Origin: Pseudomonadota bacterium
GTDB taxonomy: Bacteria; Pseudomonadota; Alphaproteobacteria; Rhodospirillales; Magnetospirillaceae
DNA: 6,921 nucleotides
Direction of reading: 5' to 3'
NCBI GenBank assembly: GCA_023437865.1
Contig: JAEZFE010000200.1
Location: 1 to 6,921, forward strand
Below the pieces are notes generated by a model. The model made no database searches, was not told the origin of the DNA, and saw only the letters and a program-made list of their open reading frames with translations. Of the stretch, positions 6,313-6,921 are shown in pieces. The translations under genes were made by a program, and so were the position numbers. Each line of letters begins with the position of its first letter. The stretch's first letter is position 1.

Positions 6313-6317
6313 AGGAG
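6313..6317 (+). promoter_or_regulatory. hisI ribosome binding site (decides the start)
   Basis: AGGAG 7 nt before the ATG at 6325. It favours this ATG over the in-frame TTG at 6304. Confidence 0.8.
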
Positions 6318-6324
6318 CCTGACC

Positions 6325-6717
6325 ATGACCGACGCCCAAGCCGCCCTCGCCGCCCTTAAGTTCAACGAAGATGGCCTTGTGCCCGCCATCGCCCAGCAGC
6401 ACGACACCGGCGAGGTGCTGATGATGGCGTGGATGAACGCCGAAGCCGTGGCCGAGACGCTGGCAACGGGGCGCGTGTGCTACTGGTCGCGGTCGCGCAA
6501 GGGCCTGTGGCGCAAGGGCGAGACCTCCGGCCAGCAGCAGCGCCTGAAAGAGCTGCTGATCGATTGCGACGGCGACACCATTCTTCTGAAAGTGGACCAG
6601 GACGGCGTCGCCTGCCACACCGGCCGGCGCACCTGCTTCTATACCGCCGCCCGCCCCGAGGGCCTGGTGGAAGTGGCCCAGGTCCAGGTCAGCCCCGAGG
6701 AGCTTTACAAGAAATGA
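6325..6717 (+). CDS. hisI: Phosphoribosyl-AMP cyclohydrolase HisI
   Basis: Opens the adenine ring of phosphoribosyl-AMP, the third step of histidine synthesis, in the cytoplasm. It is a homodimer that needs Zn2+ and Mg2+. The 130 residues match the single-domain form, without the HisE pyrophosphatase domain fused in enterobacteria. Conserved blocks are [11 protein letters not shown] (31-41), [18 protein letters not shown] (52-69), DCDGDT (80-85) and [11 protein letters not shown] (96-106). Zinc ligands C81, C97 and C104 have the family spacing of 16 and 7, and D80, D82 and D84 are the Mg2+ residues, so it looks fully active and zinc-dependent. It begins 58 bp after znuA on the same strand with no clear promoter or terminator between, so read-through from znuA is likely. 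It overlaps the next gene by 4 nt. It may be the only hisI of the cell or a zinc-regulated second copy; this window cannot tell. Confidence 0.95.
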   Translation: MTDAQAALAALKFNEDGLVPAIAQQHDTGEVLMMAWMNAEAVAETLATGRVCYWSRSRKGLWRKGETSGQQQRLKELLIDCDGDTILLKVDQDGVACHTGRRTCFYTAARPEGLVEVAQVQVSPEELYKK

Positions 6718-6921
6718 GCACCCTTCCCGTCACCGTGCTGACCGGCTTTCTGGGCAGCGGCAAGACCACATTGCTGAACCACCTGCTCGCCCAGCCCGGC
6801 ATGGCCGAAACCGCCGTGCTGATCAACGAGTTCGGCGCCATCGGCCTCGACCATCTGCTGGTCCAGCACGTGGCCGAGGATATCGTGCTGCTGCAATCGG
6901 GCTGCCTGTGCTGCACCTGTG
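6714..6921 (+). CDS. COG0523 / CobW-family (G3E) GTPase, 5' part only
   Basis: The first 69 residues of a P-loop GTPase; family members usually run to about 300-400 residues, so most lies beyond the window. Visible are the Walker [10 protein letters not shown] (11-19), the [10 protein letters not shown] switch region (37-46) and the metal-binding CxCC motif in GCLCC (63-67), which is diagnostic for COG0523. Family members act as GTP-driven metal chaperones: CobW for cobalt in cobalamin synthesis, others (YeiR, ZigA, ZNG1 types) for zinc, others for nitrile hydratase metal. The ATG overlaps the hisI TGA as ATGA, so the two are translationally coupled. The location after znuA and a zinc enzyme favours a zinc role, but the 5' end alone cannot separate the subfamilies. 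Confidence 0.93.
   Translation, partial: MSTLPVTVLTGFLGSGKTTLLNHLLAQPGMAETAVLINEFGAIGLDHLLVQHVAEDIVLLQSGCLCCTC

Noticed and set aside
5346..6407. 353-codon minus-strand frame opposite znuA and hisI
   Set aside because: Composition is Gly/Gln/Arg-rich without motifs. The opposite strand carries ZnuA with signal peptide and zinc ligands, and HisI.

Overview
The window is a GC-rich stretch of proteobacterial chromosome with tightly packed genes. The gene set and style suggest an alphaproteobacterium, perhaps of the Rhodospirillales (Magnetospirillum-like). That placement is an inference from GC-rich codon use, glmU and gph lying side by side, the zur-znuCB/znuA layout and the type of methyltransferase present; no rRNA or other marker confirms it. 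I see no mobile elements, CRISPR arrays, tRNA or rRNA genes.

Left part (1-1823): a 3'-truncated glmU on the minus strand (cell-wall precursor UDP-GlcNAc) diverges across a 95-bp gap from gph on the plus strand (HAD-family phosphoglycolate phosphatase). gph then runs head-on into a minus-strand methyltransferase gene, and the two stop codons share a CTAG tetranucleotide.

Centre (1820-5305): a minus-strand operon read as zur, znuC, znuB, then a 481-residue SAM-dependent methyltransferase of the type that carries a 'methyltransferase regulatory' (PKMT-like) domain. The first three genes overlap by 4 and 8 nt, and the methyltransferase starts 3 nt after the znuB stop, so translation is probably coupled throughout. 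Zur is the zinc-sensing Fur-family repressor, ZnuC the ATPase and ZnuB the membrane channel of a high-affinity zinc importer.

Right part (5306-6921): znuA (periplasmic zinc-binding protein) diverges from zur. The short gap holds a near-consensus Zur operator (core 5314-5328). It covers the -10 of a good plus-strand promoter for znuA and a perfect TATAAT on the minus strand for zur, so one operator probably controls both arms. Downstream of znuA come hisI (phosphoribosyl-AMP cyclohydrolase, a zinc enzyme of histidine synthesis) and, overlapping it by 4 nt, the start of a COG0523/CobW-family GTPase, a family that includes zinc metallochaperones.

Taken together, 1820-6921 reads as a zinc-homeostasis island: sensor, importer, a zinc enzyme and a candidate metal-delivery GTPase, plus a methyltransferase whose link to zinc is unexplained. 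That methyltransferase and the hisI-GTPase pair are the least conventional parts.
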